From: Ruminococcus flavefaciens
GTDB taxonomy: Bacteria > Bacillota > Clostridia > Oscillospirales > Ruminococcaceae
Direction: 5' to 3'
DNA length: 19,219 nucleotides
NCBI GenBank assembly: GCA_002309635.1
Contig: DBXO01000031.1
Location: 1 to 19,219 of the forward strand
The notes beneath the pieces are model-generated. The model was not told where the DNA came from, did not search any database, and saw nothing but the letters and a program-made list of their open reading frames with translations. Positions 1 to 6,942 of this stretch are shown here, in pieces. A program made the position numbers and the translations under genes. How positions within the stretch are numbered: position 1 is the first letter of the stretch; every line of letters starts with the position of its first letter.

Positions 1-806
1 CAGTCGTTGCTCTGCTGATTCCAGTCGTTGTTCTGCTGCTGACCCTGATTCCAGTCATTGTTGGAAGCGCCTGCACCTGAACCGTCTGTGCTTACTGTAA
101 CGCTCTTAACGTTAGCAGAACCGTTTGATCTATAACCCTCGATGTTGAGAGATACCTCATAAAGAGTACCTGACATGTCAAGGCCTGCTTTTTCCCATGC
201 CTCAAAATGCTTTGATACATCGATAGTACCCTTCATGTAATTTGTCTGATTGTTAGCTGAACCGCTTGTCTGACGAACGCTCCAGTACTGCGGGAAAGTT
301 GCAGTACCGTCAAGAGACGGCTGATTGTAGCGCATAGACTTGCGGATATCGTATGTGTTTCCGTTTAGGGAAACTGTACCCTTGTTTTCACCGTCGTTTC
401 CGGGTGGACGCCAGTCGCCCCAGCCTTCAACGATATAATACTCCATCAGAGGGTTTCTTGTCCATCCGTATACGCACATATACGAATTACCTCTTGGAGT
501 GTACTCTACATCATATGTGAGCACGATATTGCCGATCTGCTTGTAATTCTGCTTCTGACTGTCGTAGTTTTTACCCATACGGGCAAGGAAGTTCTCGATA
601 TTGCTCCATGAGCAGGTAAATGAGCCTGCGCCGGGATTCATTGATGCCTGTCCCTGACCGTTCTGGTTCCACATTTCGTAGTCGTATCCGCCGATATTTC
701 CGCGTGTCTGCTGATCAGCAGCTGAAGCGGCAAACGGAACGGCTGACGCGATCATCATTGCAGAAACTGTACCACCGATGATCTTCTTCAAATTCTTCAG
801 CTTCAC
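1..806 (-). CDS. Secreted GH11 endo-1,4-beta-xylanase, 3' end outside the window
   Basis: Hydrolyses internal beta-1,4 bonds of xylan outside the cell. The start is a GTG at 806, with GGAGGAG eight bases upstream. Residues 1-29 form a Sec signal peptide (basic n-region, hydrophobic core, likely cleavage after AASA). Residues about 35-238 are a complete GH11 jelly-roll: PLMEYYIVEGWG holds the likely nucleophile Glu122, and NIEGYRSNGSA holds the likely acid/base Glu223. After a Gly/Ala/Ser stretch, the protein enters a low-complexity linker with NNDWNQ at 249-254 and again at 259-264, and it is still in this linker at the window edge. Asn/Gln/Trp-rich linkers are known from R. flavefaciens xylanases, where they join GH11 to GH10, CE4, binding or dockerin modules, so a second module probably follows beyond base 1. 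The GH11 call is firm; the downstream architecture is inference. Confidence 0.96.
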   Translation of the reverse strand, partial: MKLKNLKKIIGGTVSAMMIASAVPFAASAADQQTRGNIGGYDYEMWNQNGQGQASMNPGAGSFTCSWSNIENFLARMGKNYDSQKQNYKQIGNIVLTYDVEYTPRGNSYMCVYGWTRNPLMEYYIVEGWGDWRPPGNDGENKGTVSLNGNTYDIRKSMRYNQPSLDGTATFPQYWSVRQTSGSANNQTNYMKGTIDVSKHFEAWEKAGLDMSGTLYEVSLNIEGYRSNGSANVKSVTVSTDGSGAGASNNDWNQGQQQNNDWNQQSND

Positions 807-871
807 TTAAATCACTCCTCCGAATAAATAAATAGAGTTTTTGATTGCTCTTTTGTAGATAAATAATCCCC

Positions 872-881
872 TGCACGTGCA
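872..881. promoter_or_regulatory. 10-bp palindrome in the xylanase leader
   Basis: TGCACGTGCA is a perfect palindrome lying between the candidate xylanase promoter and the GTG start, inside the predicted 5' leader. It could be an operator half-site pair or chance. No regulator can be assigned from the sequence. Confidence 0.25.
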
Positions 882-907
882 AATTTTATATATCTATAAT
901 AAATTGT

Positions 908-936
908 ATTATATTACCAATCTCAAAACAAGCCAA
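908..936 (-). promoter_or_regulatory. Candidate sigma-A promoter of the xylanase gene
   Basis: Read on the minus strand, TTGGCT (931-936) and TATAAT (908-913) are separated by 17 bases, predicting a leader of about 95 nt. The 382-base gap between the xylanase and DUF2520 genes holds this promoter, a 10-bp palindrome, an 11-bp inverted repeat and the DUF2520 terminator. It is otherwise AT-rich without a credible gene. Confidence 0.6.
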
Positions 937-1045
937 TTATTGCGATTGATATACTCCTCGACCATATATTGCTGTTTTATACTATATGTATATGGCTATA
1001 AATCGGTGAAAATAACGCATTTGCTTGAAATTCGCGCAATAATTG
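934..1045. repeat. 11-bp inverted repeat spanning the xylanase promoter region
   Basis: CAATTATTGCG (934-944) has its exact reverse complement CGCAATAATTG at 1035-1045, 90 bases away. The first arm overlaps the -35 element of the candidate xylanase promoter. It could be a pair of regulator sites allowing looping, or chance in AT-rich DNA. Confidence 0.3.
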
Positions 1046-1127
1046 CAAAATTAACCGGCACAATAAATCATAACGTTATTTTAGCAATTATAGCATGATT
1101 TTACCATAATTGTGTCTCCTTAGCAGT

Positions 1128-1170
1128 AAAACAAAACGGATAAAACCCATTTATTGCGGGCTTTATCCGT
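1128..1170 (-). terminator. Rho-independent terminator of the DUF2520 gene
   Basis: On the minus strand, ACGGATAAA and TTTATCCGT (1136-1170 overall, with an inner CCC/GGG pairing) form a stem followed by TTTGTTTT. It lies about 20 bases after the DUF2520 stop codon. Confidence 0.8.
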
Positions 1171-1188
1171 CCTTTTGATTTGATATGT

Positions 1189-2034
1189 TTACTTTAAAAG
1201 CTTTTTCATTTCGGAATAGTCAGTCTCGGGATGCTTCTCCTGAACTATCTCCGTAAGCTTACGCGAGACCGCCTTATACATGTTCCTGTCAGTCTCATTG
1301 TCCATACACTCTATATGCCTCCGAACCGTTTCGAGCTCATTGCGCTCAACAGGTCCCGAGACAGCCTCCATCGGGCCTGCAGCAAGTATGCGCTTAACAT
1401 TGCTCATTATCATCGGTGCAAAAGCCTTACGCGCGTCAGCCTCGGAAAAGCCGCACTTCTCCATCATTTCAAGGCTCTGGACCGCAAGGGCGCTGACAAG
1501 ATTACTTGCCATTATGCATGCAGAGTGGTACATACTTTTCATATTTCCGGGTATGACCTTGATACCGTTGCCGAGACCGCTGAACAGCTCTACCCATTCG
1601 TTAATACGTTCTTCGCTGCCCTCAATGCAGAAATATGCACTGTGCAGCTCCTTATAGGTCTCATACCGGCTGCTTATGGGGAAAAGCGGATGTATGGAAT
1701 ACCCGAAGCCTCCCATCTCCCTTATGTCCGGGAATGCGTCTTCTGCTGACATAGCACAGCTGCAGTGGCACAGGCATTTGCCGCTGATATCCATTTCCCT
1801 GAGCTGCCCGTAAAGCTCCTTTACAGCCTTGTCAGGCACAGTCAAAAACAGCGTATCGCTCTCTCTGACTATATCCGCAAGCTCATAATAGACCTTGCTT
1901 CCCGTAAATTTTGCAGCCTCGGTGGCAGACTGCACATGACTGCTGAAATATCCCGTGACGGATACTCCGTTTTCGGCAAAGTATCTGCCGATGGAAAAGC
2001 CAACCTTTCCCGCTCCTATAAATCCAATATTCAT
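1189..2034 (-). CDS. Rossmann-fold and DUF2520 domain protein (putative NAD(P)-dependent oxidoreductase)
   Basis: A 281-residue cytosolic protein. The N-terminus is a dinucleotide-binding Rossmann fold with GFIGAGKVG at residues 4-12 and a typical beta-strand pattern up to about 110 (LFLTVPDKAV). The all-helical C-terminal half, with NMKSMYHSACIMASN near 165-180, matches the DUF2520 pattern, related in layout to 6-phosphogluconate or ketopantoate reductase-like enzymes. The substrate is unknown. The ATG at 2034 is preceded by GGGAGG eight bases upstream and its own promoter lies at 2075-2103. It appears monocistronic, with a terminator just downstream, so context does not reveal the pathway. 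Family assignment is good; the reaction is not established. Confidence 0.9.
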   Translation of the reverse strand: MNIGFIGAGKVGFSIGRYFAENGVSVTGYFSSHVQSATEAAKFTGSKVYYELADIVRESDTLFLTVPDKAVKELYGQLREMDISGKCLCHCSCAMSAEDAFPDIREMGGFGYSIHPLFPISSRYETYKELHSAYFCIEGSEERINEWVELFSGLGNGIKVIPGNMKSMYHSACIMASNLVSALAVQSLEMMEKCGFSEADARKAFAPMIMSNVKRILAAGPMEAVSGPVERNELETVRRHIECMDNETDRNMYKAVSRKLTEIVQEKHPETDYSEMKKLLK

Positions 2035-2074
2035 TTTAATATCCTCCCGTAACCCGAATAGTTACTTTAAGTCA

Positions 2075-2103
2075 ATTATAACACAACTTTTTCCAGGAAA
2101 CAA
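2075..2103 (-). promoter_or_regulatory. Sigma-A promoter of the DUF2520 gene
   Basis: On the minus strand, TTGTTT (2098-2103), a 17-base spacer and TATAAT (2075-2080), with TGT directly before the -10 (extended -10). The 290-base gap to the next plus-strand gene contains only this and a weaker forward promoter. Confidence 0.75.
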
Positions 2104-2197
2104 GTAATTTCATTTGTTATATATCAAAATTATTACGCTGTTTTTTTCTGTATGGCATATGTGCCAGTCAAAAGTCCGTTATGAGCCTACCATTTAC

Positions 2198-2224
2198 TTG
2201 CTTTAATAAAAAAAATGATATTAT
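2198..2224 (+). promoter_or_regulatory. Weak candidate promoter of the 2325 gene
   Basis: An extended -10 (TGA then TATTAT at 2219-2224) with a poor -35 (TTGCTT, spacer 15). It would give a leader of about 90 nt. Kept because the gene needs a promoter and the same TGA context is seen at other promoters here. Confidence 0.4.
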
Positions 2225-2324
2225 GGTCACAGTTCCGTTTCCATTCCCGAGTGTATATGACAGAGCGCAACAAATGCATTTGAAAGCTTCGCAGCTGTGC
2301 TGCACAGGTTTAACGGAGGTACAT

Positions 2325-3281
2325 ATGACCGACCAGCAGATACGAGAGCTTATGAAAAGTTCACCGCAGACAGCCCACAGGCTTATTTTTGCCGAACGCA
2401 GCTTCAAGCTGTACTGTCACAACGTGGAAGATCTGAAGTCCATACGCATTGAAAACAACTCAGATCCCAAGCAGAGAACAAGAATGAACCTTAATCTTTA
2501 CAACAACAAGGAAATCGCAGCCGGACAGCGCGAAAAGCTTGCAGAATTCTTCAACAACTACAAATATGAGCCCGTGGCCTGTGATGAACTGATCTATATT
2601 TCTGCTAATGATGACAGCAGTATGGAATACGGAGATATCCCCTCGTTCATATACTGCTCCGATAACGAGGCATGGTTGTTCGGATTCTTCAATTACAGGT
2701 CATCAGCCAAGGAATGCGGCATTTTAGAGTATCTGCACTTCCGTTATGACGAGATAAACGGAGAGCTCATCGTCAATGCTGATAATGTTCAAACGGAGCA
2801 GTACAGGATAGATTATAACTTTTTTAAGGAATCTTTAAATAACATTCTTGGCTGTACTCCCGCTGAACCCGAAGAAGAGACCGCAAAAGGATCAGACAAT
2901 GTTCCCTTCATAAATCTTGATCCCTCGTTTCTGGATTTATACTGGAAATTCAGCGATGACAATGCTCAGCAATCAATTGAAACCACTCCCGAACAGAGAG
3001 AAAACATTTTCTTTACCATCACTAACATTAAATGGTCATCTGTCTCAAAAGAAAGTTTTGAAACTCATGATATAATGTTACCAACGCCAAAGGAACACAT
3101 CGAACTGATAAGCAGGGATGCGGAGAGCTTATATTTCCTCAGTTTTTCGCTCATTAACGACAAGACATATGCAGTTATGAGCAAATATGACACAGTTAAA
3201 TCCGATTACACAGACGAAGTGTATCTAATCTCGGACGACACGGATATAATCCAAAGAATAAAAGACTGCATGAATAAATAA
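2325..3281 (+). CDS. Uncharacterised protein, apparently cytosolic paralogue of the adjacent lipoprotein
   Basis: A 318-residue protein not assigned to a named family. The ATG at 2325 is chosen because GGAGG lies five bases upstream; the same frame extends upstream to 2181 but that stretch has no ribosome binding site. No signal peptide or membrane segment is visible. The central part resembles the next gene's product: REKLAEFFNN (about 69-78) against RIRLAEFFNR, and YRIDYNFFKESLNNILG (160-176) against YNINYDYMESNIAEILG, at similar spacing (88 and 81 residues between the blocks). A short acidic linker (PEEETAKG near 182-189) separates a C-terminal domain rich in alternating hydrophobic residues. 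A terminator follows, so it is a separate transcription unit. Function unknown. Confidence 0.85.
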   Translation: MTDQQIRELMKSSPQTAHRLIFAERSFKLYCHNVEDLKSIRIENNSDPKQRTRMNLNLYNNKEIAAGQREKLAEFFNNYKYEPVACDELIYISANDDSSMEYGDIPSFIYCSDNEAWLFGFFNYRSSAKECGILEYLHFRYDEINGELIVNADNVQTEQYRIDYNFFKESLNNILGCTPAEPEEETAKGSDNVPFINLDPSFLDLYWKFSDDNAQQSIETTPEQRENIFFTITNIKWSSVSKESFETHDIMLPTPKEHIELISRDAESLYFLSFSLINDKTYAVMSKYDTVKSDYTDEVYLISDDTDIIQRIKDCMNK

Positions 3282-3288
3282 AACATTT

Positions 3289-3323
3289 CGCCGCCTTTTG
3301 CATAAAAGGCGGCGTTCTTTGTT
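3289..3323 (+). terminator. Rho-independent terminator after the 2325 gene
   Basis: CGCCGCCTTTT and AAAAGGCGGCG form a perfect 11-bp stem with a GCAT loop, followed by TTCTTTGTT. It starts eight bases after the stop codon. Confidence 0.92.
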
Positions 3324-3336
3324 AACAAAATATACC

Positions 3337-3365
3337 TTGAATTTTCTTTTATTATATGATATAAT
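3337..3365 (+). promoter_or_regulatory. Sigma-A promoter of the 3406 lipoprotein gene
   Basis: TTGAAT (3337-3342), 17-base spacer, TATAAT (3360-3365), with TGA before the -10. It lies between the upstream terminator and the lipoprotein start, supporting independent transcription. Confidence 0.85.
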
Positions 3366-3405
3366 TACGATACAACAAATACACTACGTTAGGATGGTGA
3401 AAATT

Positions 3406-4665
3406 ATGAAAAAATTAACCGCTATGCTCCTTGCTGTTTTTACAGCAGTATTCTGCTGCTCATCATGCAGCAAACAGGGAAATGAAAGCTCCGAGGGCAA
3501 TGCTCCCGATGTTTCCGCTGAGGACGTTTCACCTGAGGCAACCAATGAAACTCAGCCTGAGGAGGATACTACCGCGGAAGCTACAGAGAACACCACAGAA
3601 GAAAAAACAGAAGAAAAAACAACTATTGAGACGACAACTGAGGAAACGACAGAACCCCGCGAGGGCGCCGCTCCTTTCGGCGACTTCTATGACGTGGGCT
3701 ACTGCGGCGACGCAGTACGCGACAGCAGCAGCGAAACTCTGCTCATATCGGCAGGAGGAGAAAGCTTCAGCTTCAACTATGCCGAAAAACTCAACGCTGA
3801 AAAACGAATAAGGCTGGCCGAGTTCTTCAACAGATGCAGCTATCCTGATTATACATCAGGCTCCGGCGGCAATGCGCCATGGCTCAAGAACAACAGCGAG
3901 AGCAGTATCAATTTCATGGTAAAGAACGGAAAGGAGCTCCGCTTCTTAGCGTTCAGTAAGGATACCGCCTGCCTGACCTATATTCGCTCGGCATATACTG
4001 AGGACAGCTCGGGCGCAGTGACTTCCGTTATCTGCTCTGATCCTGAGATACACAAGTACAACATCAATTATGATTACATGGAGTCTAATATCGCAGAGAT
4101 ACTTGGAATAGAAACAGTTTCATCATCTGAAAGCTTCTCGCTGCTTGATGATTCAGACCTCTATTTCAACTTCTCGCCCTATTATCACCCCGAGAATATG
4201 ACTCTCTATCCCGAGAACGGAGATGATAAGTTCGGTGCTTTTTCTATTCCGAACTACGCTGCTTTCAAGTTGGAAAAGAACACGGCAGCAGCTGTAAAGA
4301 TACTGAACAGCCGCACATACACCAAGATAACCAATCCCGCAGAGATACCTGCACAGAATACGGCTGCGGCTATCGAGAAGTGCTACAAGCTGGGCGGAAA
4401 TCCGTCTGTCACACCAAAGTCTGACCGCACCTTCGATCAGGTAATCATCATGTGCAACAGCGACAACGGCTACTATATCATTAACATAGTGAGCGGTCAG
4501 AACGCTGTAGTATCATGCGCAAGATATCAGTTCCGCACCGAGGGTGACAGGAAGATATGCACCAATATGGACGAAGTAAAGAGCGGACATAACATTGAGT
4601 GGTACAGATGCAGCGGCGACCTCGCCGGAGAGATCAGAAACGCAGTAAGTCCCGAACTTTCTTAA
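3406..4665 (+). CDS. Uncharacterised lipoprotein with Thr/Glu-rich stalk
   Basis: A 419-residue predicted surface lipoprotein. The ATG at 3406 follows a GGATGG-type ribosome binding site; the frame runs further upstream, but those codons lie in the promoter. Residues 1-20 are a lipoprotein signal (MKK, hydrophobic core, then CCSSC), with Cys21 the likely lipidated residue; the lipobox is imperfect. Residues about 27-85 are a low-complexity acidic linker of Thr, Glu and Lys, a probable stalk through the cell wall. The globular part (90-419) shares the LAEFFN (137-142) and YNINYDYMESNIAEILG (218-234) blocks with the preceding gene product, so the two are diverged paralogues. No enzyme motif is recognised. 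It could be a substrate-binding or adhesion lipoprotein, but nothing shows that directly. Confidence 0.88.
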   Translation: MKKLTAMLLAVFTAVFCCSSCSKQGNESSEGNAPDVSAEDVSPEATNETQPEEDTTAEATENTTEEKTEEKTTIETTTEETTEPREGAAPFGDFYDVGYCGDAVRDSSSETLLISAGGESFSFNYAEKLNAEKRIRLAEFFNRCSYPDYTSGSGGNAPWLKNNSESSINFMVKNGKELRFLAFSKDTACLTYIRSAYTEDSSGAVTSVICSDPEIHKYNINYDYMESNIAEILGIETVSSSESFSLLDDSDLYFNFSPYYHPENMTLYPENGDDKFGAFSIPNYAAFKLEKNTAAAVKILNSRTYTKITNPAEIPAQNTAAAIEKCYKLGGNPSVTPKSDRTFDQVIIMCNSDNGYYIINIVSGQNAVVSCARYQFRTEGDRKICTNMDEVKSGHNIEWYRCSGDLAGEIRNAVSPELS

Positions 4666-4670
4666 AAGAT

Positions 4671-4706
4671 AAGGAGCGTGATAAGTAATTATCACGCTCC
4701 TTTTGT
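4671..4706 (+). terminator. Rho-independent terminator of the 3406 lipoprotein gene
   Basis: AAGGAGCGTGATAA and TTATCACGCTCCTT form a perfect 14-bp stem with a GTAA loop, followed by TTGTT. It begins six bases after the stop codon. Confidence 0.93.
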
Positions 4707-4713
4707 TATAGCA

Positions 4714-4739
4714 TAAAAAATCGGGGCATTGCGCCCCGA
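4714..4739 (-). terminator. Rho-independent terminator of the 4764 small gene
   Basis: On the minus strand, TCGGGGC and GCCCCGA form a stem around a 5-base loop, followed by TTTTTTATGC. It lies about 25 bases after the small gene's stop, back to back with the plus-strand terminator. Confidence 0.9.
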
Positions 4740-4763
4740 AATGAACGGATATAAAAGCAAGTA

Positions 4764-4967
4764 TCACTGTCTGCCTGCACGCTCGCGCTGCATCATGCGC
4801 TTCATGCGCTCCTGCTCGTCTGCCTGCTTCCGGCGCTCCTCGCCTCTTCTGATCTGCTCCTGATAATAATTATCATTAGCCTGCTGCTTCTGTCTTCCGG
4901 CAAAAATAATAACAGCAGCAACTGCCGCAAGCACGATCACTCCGATCACAATATAAACAAATTGCAT
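4764..4967 (-). CDS. Small single-pass membrane protein, 67 residues
   Basis: Function not recognised. Residues about 2-23 form one hydrophobic membrane helix rich in Val, Ile and Ala. Residues 25-67 are a highly charged cytoplasmic-type tail, with many Arg, Lys, Glu and Gln and a helix-prone, possibly coiled pattern (RRGEERRKQADEQERMKRMM). A GGAGGG ribosome binding site lies seven bases before the ATG, a promoter lies at 5013-5041 and a terminator follows. These signals make it a real gene despite its size. Confidence 0.82.
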   Translation of the reverse strand: MQFVYIVIGVIVLAAVAAVIIFAGRQKQQANDNYYQEQIRRGEERRKQADEQERMKRMMQRERAGRQ

Positions 4968-5012
4968 TTTTCTTCCCTCCTTTTCTCATTTTTCTTCATA
5001 AATGCTATTTTT

Positions 5013-5041
5013 ATTCTATCATATCGAGGCAAAGTCTTCAA
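5013..5041 (-). promoter_or_regulatory. Sigma-A promoter of the small membrane protein gene
   Basis: On the minus strand, TTGAAG (5036-5041), 17-base spacer, TAGAAT (5013-5018), with TGA before the -10. The 358-base divergent gap (4968-5325) holds this and the diguanylate cyclase promoter; the AT-rich remainder shows nothing else. Confidence 0.7.
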
Positions 5042-5243
5042 TTTATTTTTATTACAAATTTTCAATATATTAATTGTGCATTTTTAATATATTCCTGCTT
5101 TTTTAATATTCAGTATCCCAACCCGCGAAAAAATTAATATAATTCAAGGAATAATATTTAACTATAAGGTGCTTTTTGCTGTTATATTTTATCTTATACG
5201 ACTTATTTCACTGCCGAATTTATTATATTCACACAAAATTTAC

Positions 5244-5271
5244 TGGACTTTTATAAAAAATATGATATAAT
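5244..5271 (+). promoter_or_regulatory. Promoter of the first GGDEF gene
   Basis: TGGACT (5244-5249), 16-base spacer, TATAAT (5266-5271) preceded by TGA. The block from CACA...AAAATT...ACTGGAC through TATGATATAATATAA is almost repeated upstream of the second GGDEF gene. Confidence 0.8.
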
Positions 5272-5325
5272 ATAATATAAGACAAAACTATCTATGCAAA
5301 TATCTTTTATGGAAGGAGTTATTCT

Positions 5326-6753
5326 ATGGATTTTCAATCTTTTGTAGATACATTTTCAGCAATGACGTGTATAATATCAATTGAAAAGCTCGCCGACGGA
5401 CATTACGGTAATATCCGTCTCGTTGCGGGAAACAAAGCGTACATTGCCTCTATCGAAGACACCAAGAACAATATGGTCGCCAATCAGATGGTCAGCAATA
5501 AATTCATACCTGACTCCCCTTATGAGAATTATATCCCCAAGGATCTCAACTTTGAGGACAAGTGCTATCGCTGTGCCGTTCTGAAAAAACCATCTCATGA
5601 GTATATTCATCCCGAAAGATACACATTCTGGCTGGATATGTATTTCATGCCACTTGAATCCAATGAACCCAACAAGTTCTACTGCTCATACTCTCAGCAG
5701 ATTACTATAAAAGCCGATTCGGGCATGATGTCCAACCTGTCCGCCGAGACCTCCTCGGCTGTCATCGAGACCTGTATCAAGCTCAGAGGCACGAAAAACT
5801 TCAAGCATACCATGGATGAGATCATAGACGATATACGCTCTATTTGCAATGCAAATCTCAGTTGTATCCTGCTCACGAACGAGGAGGAAAGAACATGCTC
5901 GGTACTCTGTCAGTCCTCAGCTCCAGATGTGCACGTTATCCCCATGGACGAATACGTGGAGAAGGTATTTGATAATTTCTATGATATCGTCGAAACATGG
6001 AAGGATACTATCGCAGGCAGCACCTGCCTCATCATCAAGGATCAGTATGATATGGGCGTACTTAAGGAGCGCAATCCCGTTTGGTACGACTCAATGCAGG
6101 GAGCAGACGTAGAAAGCCTCGTACTATTCCCCCTTGAATACAACGACAAGCTGCTCGGCTATATATGGGCAATAAATTTTGATATCAACAATACCATGAA
6201 AATCAAGGAGATACTGGAGATAACCTCTTTCTTCCTCGCTTCGGAGATATCAAACTATCAGCTCTTCAACAAGCTTGAGATAATGAGCTCAGTCGATCAG
6301 CTTACAGGCACCTACAACCGTAATGCCATGAACAACCGCATCATACGCTTCGTTTCGGGCAAGGATCCCAAACCCAACTGCTACAGCGTAGTATTTGCCG
6401 ACCTTAACGGTCTTAAGCAGGCAAACGACAATAACGGCCACCTCGCAGGCGATAAACTGCTAAAGGATGCTGCAAACAAGCTCATGGAGGTGTTCCCCGA
6501 ATGCGAGGTCTACCGCGCAGGCGGCGACGAATTTATGATAATTGCTGTCGATCTTCCCGAAAAACTAATTTCCGACCGCGTTGAGAAGCTAAGGAAAGAA
6601 TCGGAGGATCCGAAAAACATAAGCTTTGCACTTGGCGAGTTCTTCGACGGTAACGGCGGCGATATCCGCATAGCAATGCGTACTGCCGACGAGAGAATGT
6701 ACGCCGACAAGGAACAGTATTATTTAAAGTTCCCCGAGCGCAAGCGCAAATAA
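5326..6753 (+). CDS. Soluble diguanylate cyclase, first of a tandem pair
   Basis: A 475-residue protein predicted to make c-di-GMP from two GTP. No membrane segment is visible. Residues 1-130 look like a PAS-type sensor (IRLVAGNKAYI, FWLDMYFMPLE), residues about 140-310 look GAF-like (SLVLFPLEYNDKLLGYIWAINF), and residues 322-470 are a GGDEF domain. DQLTGTYNRNAM starts the domain, the metal site includes Asp359 (FADLNG), and an intact GGDEF lies at 399-403. No RxxD inhibitory site is present at its usual place five residues before GGDEF, so classical product inhibition is unlikely. The ATG follows GGAAGGAG at good spacing. Its own promoter and terminator flank it. Sensor ligands are unknown; the PAS and GAF labels are by pattern only. 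Confidence 0.93.
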   Translation: MDFQSFVDTFSAMTCIISIEKLADGHYGNIRLVAGNKAYIASIEDTKNNMVANQMVSNKFIPDSPYENYIPKDLNFEDKCYRCAVLKKPSHEYIHPERYTFWLDMYFMPLESNEPNKFYCSYSQQITIKADSGMMSNLSAETSSAVIETCIKLRGTKNFKHTMDEIIDDIRSICNANLSCILLTNEEERTCSVLCQSSAPDVHVIPMDEYVEKVFDNFYDIVETWKDTIAGSTCLIIKDQYDMGVLKERNPVWYDSMQGADVESLVLFPLEYNDKLLGYIWAINFDINNTMKIKEILEITSFFLASEISNYQLFNKLEIMSSVDQLTGTYNRNAMNNRIIRFVSGKDPKPNCYSVVFADLNGLKQANDNNGHLAGDKLLKDAANKLMEVFPECEVYRAGGDEFMIIAVDLPEKLISDRVEKLRKESEDPKNISFALGEFFDGNGGDIRIAMRTADERMYADKEQYYLKFPERKRK

Positions 6754-6767
6754 ATATATTTGTATCA

Positions 6768-6795
6768 AAGCTCTCTCATTACGAGGGAGCTTTTT
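6768..6795 (+). terminator. Rho-independent terminator between the two GGDEF genes
   Basis: AAGCTCTCTC and GAGGGAGCTT pair (one G-T wobble) around ATTAC, followed by a short T run. It separates the two paralogous genes into independent units. Confidence 0.88.
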
Positions 6796-6818
6796 GGCAT
6801 TATTCACATAAAATTCAC

Positions 6819-6847
6819 TGGACAATAAAAAAATTATATGATATAAT
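6819..6847 (+). promoter_or_regulatory. Promoter of the second GGDEF gene
   Basis: TGGACA (6819-6824), 17-base spacer, TATAAT (6842-6847) with TGA before it. It closely resembles the promoter of the first GGDEF gene, including the flanking CACATAAAATT block. Confidence 0.85.
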
Positions 6848-6942
6848 ATAAATGTAATAAAATATGCCATAGTTATAACTGAATCTTTTCACTTACCGAT
6901 ACAGCATATGACACATGGACATTATGGCTGAAAGGAGGCCCT

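Noticed and set aside
877..1098. 73-codon plus-strand frame in the xylanase upstream region
   Set aside because: AT-rich, no ribosome binding site, and it lies over the opposite-strand promoter and inverted repeat.
2181..2324. N-terminal extension of the 2325 gene
   Set aside because: The frame is open but the ATG at 2181 has no ribosome binding site and lies upstream of the candidate promoter; GGAGG points to 2325.
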